From Antedon mediterranea (Eukaryota > Echinodermata > Crinoidea > Comatulida > Antedonidae), in contig NC_092671.1 in NCBI RefSeq assembly GCF_964355755.1, positions 12,568,501 to 12,632,500 of the forward strand: a stretch of DNA of 64,000 nucleotides, written 5' to 3'. The position numbers were made by a program, and so were the translations under genes. Of the stretch, positions 57,901-63,900 are shown piece by piece. The notes beneath the pieces are model-generated. The model was given only the letters and a program-made list of their open reading frames with translations. It was not told the DNA's origin and did no database searches. How positions within the stretch are numbered: position 1 is the first letter of the stretch; each line of letters starts with the position of its first letter.

Positions 57901-60900
57901 TTAAATTAACAATAGATTTAACCTTAATTAGTGTTAGATATAGAGTATTGTATTTACGATAAGTATTGAACCTCTAAAACCTTCTAGTTTTAATGTTTTG
58001 TTAAATCTGTTTTATACTTGTGTATGTAATGTCTGCTACTAATCATGTATGTTAAGTATCCTATATTAACTTTTTACATGCATGGAATAGAAGAAAATAT
58101 TGTGTTTAATAGAATCCAATCTACCTCTCTTTTTAGATAACTTATAAATATTCCACATGGTATTACAAACCTCAGGTATTTTGCCAAAACTAGGAAAAAT
58201 TATTTATGGCCATTTTTCATTTGAATTGTGTTAGTTTGTGAATAAGTGAGCATGATATTTAATATTTGTGACTATTCTTATGATGAGTCATATACAGTAG
58301 CCATTTCAATGGATTATTTTCAAATAAATCAAATGTAATGTTCAACCATAGACCTATATGTCTATGGTTGAACCATAGACATATAGGTCTATGGTTGAAC
58401 CATTGGCATCAATTCTTGAACAATAAAAAAAAATTAATTATAGTCTGGTTGGTCAAATAAGGTTATGACTCATCATAAGCAGTATTTTTTTTTTTATATA
58501 TATATATAATTTCACCACAAGTAGTATGTCCAAAATCTTTGAAATGTTAACAAACATAACCTTAATAAATTATGAGTGCCTGCTCTTTTCTAGAATACAA
58601 TTATTGTTGTGCATAATTTTGTAGATAATTGCACTAAACATTTTGTCCTTTTTGTACTATATTCTTAAGTAATTAATGTATATGAGCATCATAAAATATG
58701 CCAATATGTTTAGTAATATATTACCAATCATTTAATAATGCAAAACATTATACATAATTTTTATATAGTTTTACAATTATTTAAAATTTTATAGAATTTT
58801 TCATTACTCTTAAATAAACTTTAAATGAACAAAACTGAGTTATTTTCTAAATTTGTTTTAGATTTACATTCATTTTGCTTATTTTCTCATTTTTGCTTAT
58901 TCTTTCATTTTATATATTTAGTATTCAAATATCAATTCCTTTTATAATCTATTTTTTTGTCTTAATTTATAAGATTTATTTAGTTTCATGGCCTTTTCAT
59001 TACAGATATACCATTCAAACTTTATTTTATTACATTTAGTCCATATATTTTCAGAGAGCAATACTATATTATGTTTTTTGCTAATGTACACTGAACTTTA
59101 CTTTCTTCTTTTTCATTTAGTATCTTTTCATTCAATTTCATCACACTTCCATTGCTATTTTCATTTTCTTAGTTCCGGCAAACATTTTGGATGGACCATC
59201 AACTATCACAGTTAATGCTGGGGAAACTGCAAAAGCAACGTTTTCATTCAGTGGATTCCCATTACCGACTGTTACATGGTCTCGTGGCTATCTTGAAGTT
59301 GACGAGACAGACCGTATACATATTAAGACTCACAAGACAGAAAGTACCCTGGTGATTGATAATTGTGTCGCTACTGATGCTGGCGAGTATGCTATTGAAG
59401 CAGAGAACAATGCTGGGGGACAAGAACGATATGTTAATGTTATTGTAAAGGGTAAGTAAGGCAGGGGCAGATCCACGGAACCTTCCCCCACCCCCCCCCC
59501 CCACCCCAACCTAAATTTCACAAATTGTAATGCAAAAGGTAGGACATCAAATCATCATCATTTAATTTCACTATTTTTCCGTCACTGTAAGTAGTCAAGG
59601 TCTTGAATGTATATTATATACACATGTTCTCATTCATTTTATATCCTCTTACATTGTCGCAACAAAATTGTGTATAGTTGTATTGCTAAATCAATTTTTT
59701 TTGGTATTTATTTTATTTAAATTCGCAATCAACAGCAGGGAGCCCATCATTACATAATACATAAAAGAAAAAAGAACATCGACAAGGTCCACAAGATTTA
59801 AATAATGATAAAAGATAAAGATAAACAATTAAAGAAAATATCAATAGTGGAGTAAAAAAATAAAAAATGTTGGTGTTTAATCTTGATATGTCCACTTATT
59901 ATAATCATGAAATTTCAGAAATAATGAATGCAACCAATATTGAATTTATATTATTGTTAAATCTTTCAAATTGTTTTATAGATGTTCCTGGCAGTCCGAG
60001 CAAACCTCAAGTTTCCAATATCACAAAGACATCAGTCCGGTTAACATGGCAACCTCCTCACATGGATGGAGGCTATGTTGTCAGTAATTACCATATTGAA
60101 CAGCTTGATGTACAGCAACGTACATGGACTGTTGTCAAATGTTTTAACAGTTTGTCTATTGAACTAGACAATCTTTATCCTGGAATTGAGTACCGCTTCC
60201 GTGTCAGTGCCGAGAACATTCTTGGTGTTGGAGCACCTAGTGAAGAGTCTGACGCTATTATGACTAATAAATCAACAGGTATTAGTATTTTGTGAATAAA
60301 TAGCAATTTCCATGTATTATATTTTATATATTGATGTGATAAAAATAGATACTTTACACAAAAAACCAGTACATGCTAGTTGATCACTATATCAATGTCC
60401 AGCCACAGTGTAGCTGCCATATTGTGTTTACAACTTCTAATTCAAAATTGATGGTAATTTCCAATACTGTATTGTTATTGTTTTAAATGCAATGTCTTTA
60501 AATTTATCTTATAAAAGTAGTTGATCACTACAATCAATGTTACCTGTTCATGAGTTAAATGGAGTTGAAGTAAAAACTAAAATTTCATAGCGTCCTTTAA
60601 AATATGGTAAATCGAATATCATGAAAATTATTGGTTTTTTTTTGTGCTTTTTTGTGTTTATAGAGCCACCAAGATCTGCGGATAAAATGGACACTCTGAG
60701 ACCACGAGGTATGACAGGACTGCCTGATCTTCTAGAGTGGGATGTAGTGGGCCTACTGGCTATATTTGTGGCTTTCTGCTATTTTTTAATGTCATTCATT
60801 ATTTAATATAACTAAAACAGCTTTAAAATTAGACATGTTAAAGATACACTACCATTTGAAAATTCAAAAATGTAATAATAATAATAATAATAATAGTAGT

Positions 60901-63900
60901 AATAATTTTAGACATGTTTGAACAATTTTTGAAAATGAAAAAATAAAATTAGTCAAATAAAGTTACTATTTGAACATTACAATAATAATATCTAATAATA
61001 CCATAACATTATTTCAGCGAATATAGTAAACAAAAATAATTGGACTTTGTTATTTGTTATTGTGGTAGTATATCTTTAATAATATCACAAGAATCACAAC
61101 AAGAAATGGCAGCATGCTGTCTAGGATATTGGTTTGATGGCATGCCTTGCATGATTTCAGATTTGTAGTTAAGAATGAAGATAAGGACATACATTTTCAC
61201 TTTAATGACATTTGATTTTGTTTTACTGGCATGTTTTGCATGGTTTTAGATTTCTATTTTAAGAAATATGTTAACAATTGTATAATGAGAATCGAGAAAT
61301 TCTCCTCTAAATGTTTGATAAACATTTTTTAAAAACTTTTTAACATAATTATTATTCATTATTTCAAGTCATAAATCAAGGTTAGCCTTTTTAGCAGGTA
61401 AAAATTAACTTGCATATTTCAAATCTTCCAAAATAACTTTGACATTTTTGTATGATGTCTTTTATTATTTTATTGTTTTTTTGTTTAAAATTATAATGAA
61501 TGGTTTAATTTACCAAAAGTGCATTATTGTTTAAATGTAAAACTATGTAAAAATTGTATATTGAAGAAAATAGTTTTCAGAGACAAAAATATTTTTAATA
61601 AATAATAATTATTTCATTAAATGTGTTTTTCCACCAAGCATGTGTTGTAAATAATCACAGTGTGTGAAAAGCATTTCCTCTGATTTCAATGTAGTAGTGG
61701 ATAATAGTTCTTCACAAAATGAGTAGTGGAGTACAGTTGATCATGTAGCAACAATATTAACTAACAAAGTTAAGCTGATCAGCTCAATGATTGTACTGCT
61801 TTATTTCATGAAAAACAATTATCCATTGCTCACAGTGTGTTTTATACAGTAGTTTACTATATACTGATTCTTATAGAATTATTATATAAAAATCAAACAT
61901 TTGTTTGATTGACCATTACCTAACAAATAATGCAATTTTATATTTTTTTAAATATGTAATTATGTTTATAAAATATTTGTACTGTATATGTATTTTTATA
62001 TGTTGTTAAACTAACATAAATTTGTGATAATTTATTTAATTAGTTTTGATCACATGCACAGTAATTAACTTGTTATAGATTGTTTCAAAGTTATGCTACA
62101 GTTAAAATAACCATTTTGCACCTAAAATGATTTTGTTTTTTACTAATACACTCTAAATACAACAACTTGTTTTTGTATGTAGTATAAGAGATTATGTTTT
62201 TGAAATTTTTAAAACTCTATAATGTTTGGGATGTTAGTGACTTTCATTTAGACTCTTACATTTAGAAATCGTGATATACAAAGGACTCGTTTACTTATAA
62301 TAAATGTCTTAACATGCTAATACCGACTTTATTTGTGTTTTTTATTTAATAACAGTAGCTGAATATTTCAACATACTTTTATATAAATGTACAATGATGA
62401 GCTTTTGATTTTCCAATGACCAAGATATGCAGTGACCTCATACAATGATAATTGATAGTTTTGAAGGCGTCATTGGTTGTTGTGATATTGAAAGCTCATA
62501 TAATCATAACTCTTCCATGCATGAGTCCAATCACTATTCTTGACCATGCATGTTTCATTCAATATAGCTCCAACATTTACAAGGCCATTACATGACACGG
62601 ATATTGCCGAGGGGGATAATGTAGAGATGGAGTGTTTAGTTGAAGGAGAACCACATCCAGAAATTGTATGGTACAAAGATGGTGAAGTGCTTAAAGAATC
62701 AGAACGACTAACACTTCATCACAGTGCTGAAGGTGCATGTAAACTTTATATAGAGAGCGCTGTACAGCAAGATGAAGCATTTATAATATGCTCCGCAATT
62801 AATCTGGATGGGTCAGCTACCACAAGCGCACAACTAACTGTCGACGTTTACAAAGGTTTGAAGCACAATACATACATTAGAATTAACATCAGATAATTCA
62901 TTTTAACACATCAAATAGATTTAGCTGTCTTGCTGCCAATATCCCTTTGTTAACTTGTTTCAAATTATCTTTTGCAACATAATACATATATATATATATA
63001 TATATACATTGTTATACCCACAGAAGCAACTGAGTTTATATCTGAAGAGTCTGAACAAAGAGTAGAAAAGGATGAACCAGATGCAATTCCTTCAGTTATA
63101 AGAATTCTTGAAGAAACGCCAGTCAGTACTCCTCCCGAGTTCTATTCGACTCCCCCTGAAAATATATTTATTGAGCCACAGCTTCAGCAGATTGTTCCAG
63201 AAAAGTTCTCGGCTGAGTCTATTGTTGTCGAAGAACAATATCCTGCTGTGGAGAAAGTTTATGAAATAACAGATACAACAGAGTTGGAGAAAAGACGTGA
63301 GGAAGAAGAAATAGTTAAAGTGGAAAAGTTTGAAAAACCAACACCATCAAAGGAGATCACTATTGTTGAAACAGTAGTTATTGAAAAGCCACTGTCAGTT
63401 GAGAAATCAACTGCTGCCGTTGAAGTAACTGAATCTCAAAGACCAGTAACACAAGAGGTAATAACACTTGTTGAGGAAATAACAGTTAAAGAAGCTGTTC
63501 CACTACAAAAAGATACTGCTAAAGTTGATATTACCAAAATTGTAAAACCAGTGGCTAAAGAAGCTGCTACCATTATTGACACAGTTGTGGTTAAAAAACC
63601 AACACCACCAGAGAAGGTTACTGCTAAGACTGACATCACTGAAACTGAAAAGCCAGTGACACAAGAAGTAGTAATGATCATTGATGGGGTCAAAGTTAAA
63701 GAAGCAGTACCATTAGAAAAGCATGTAGCTAATGTTGACATTACTAAACCTGCGAAACCAGTAATTGAAGAAATGCTCACATTCATTGACACCGTCATAG
63801 TTGAAACACCAAAACAAATGGAGGAAGTTTCTGCTAAACCACTCACAGTTGAAGTTGAAATACCAGTTACACAGGAAGTAATAACACTTGTCGATGGAGT

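Noticed and set aside
59262-59521. Gly-rich minus-strand ORFs at the poly-C tract
   Set aside because: The Gly run is the translation of the C-rich simple sequence opposite exon 54 and its intron.
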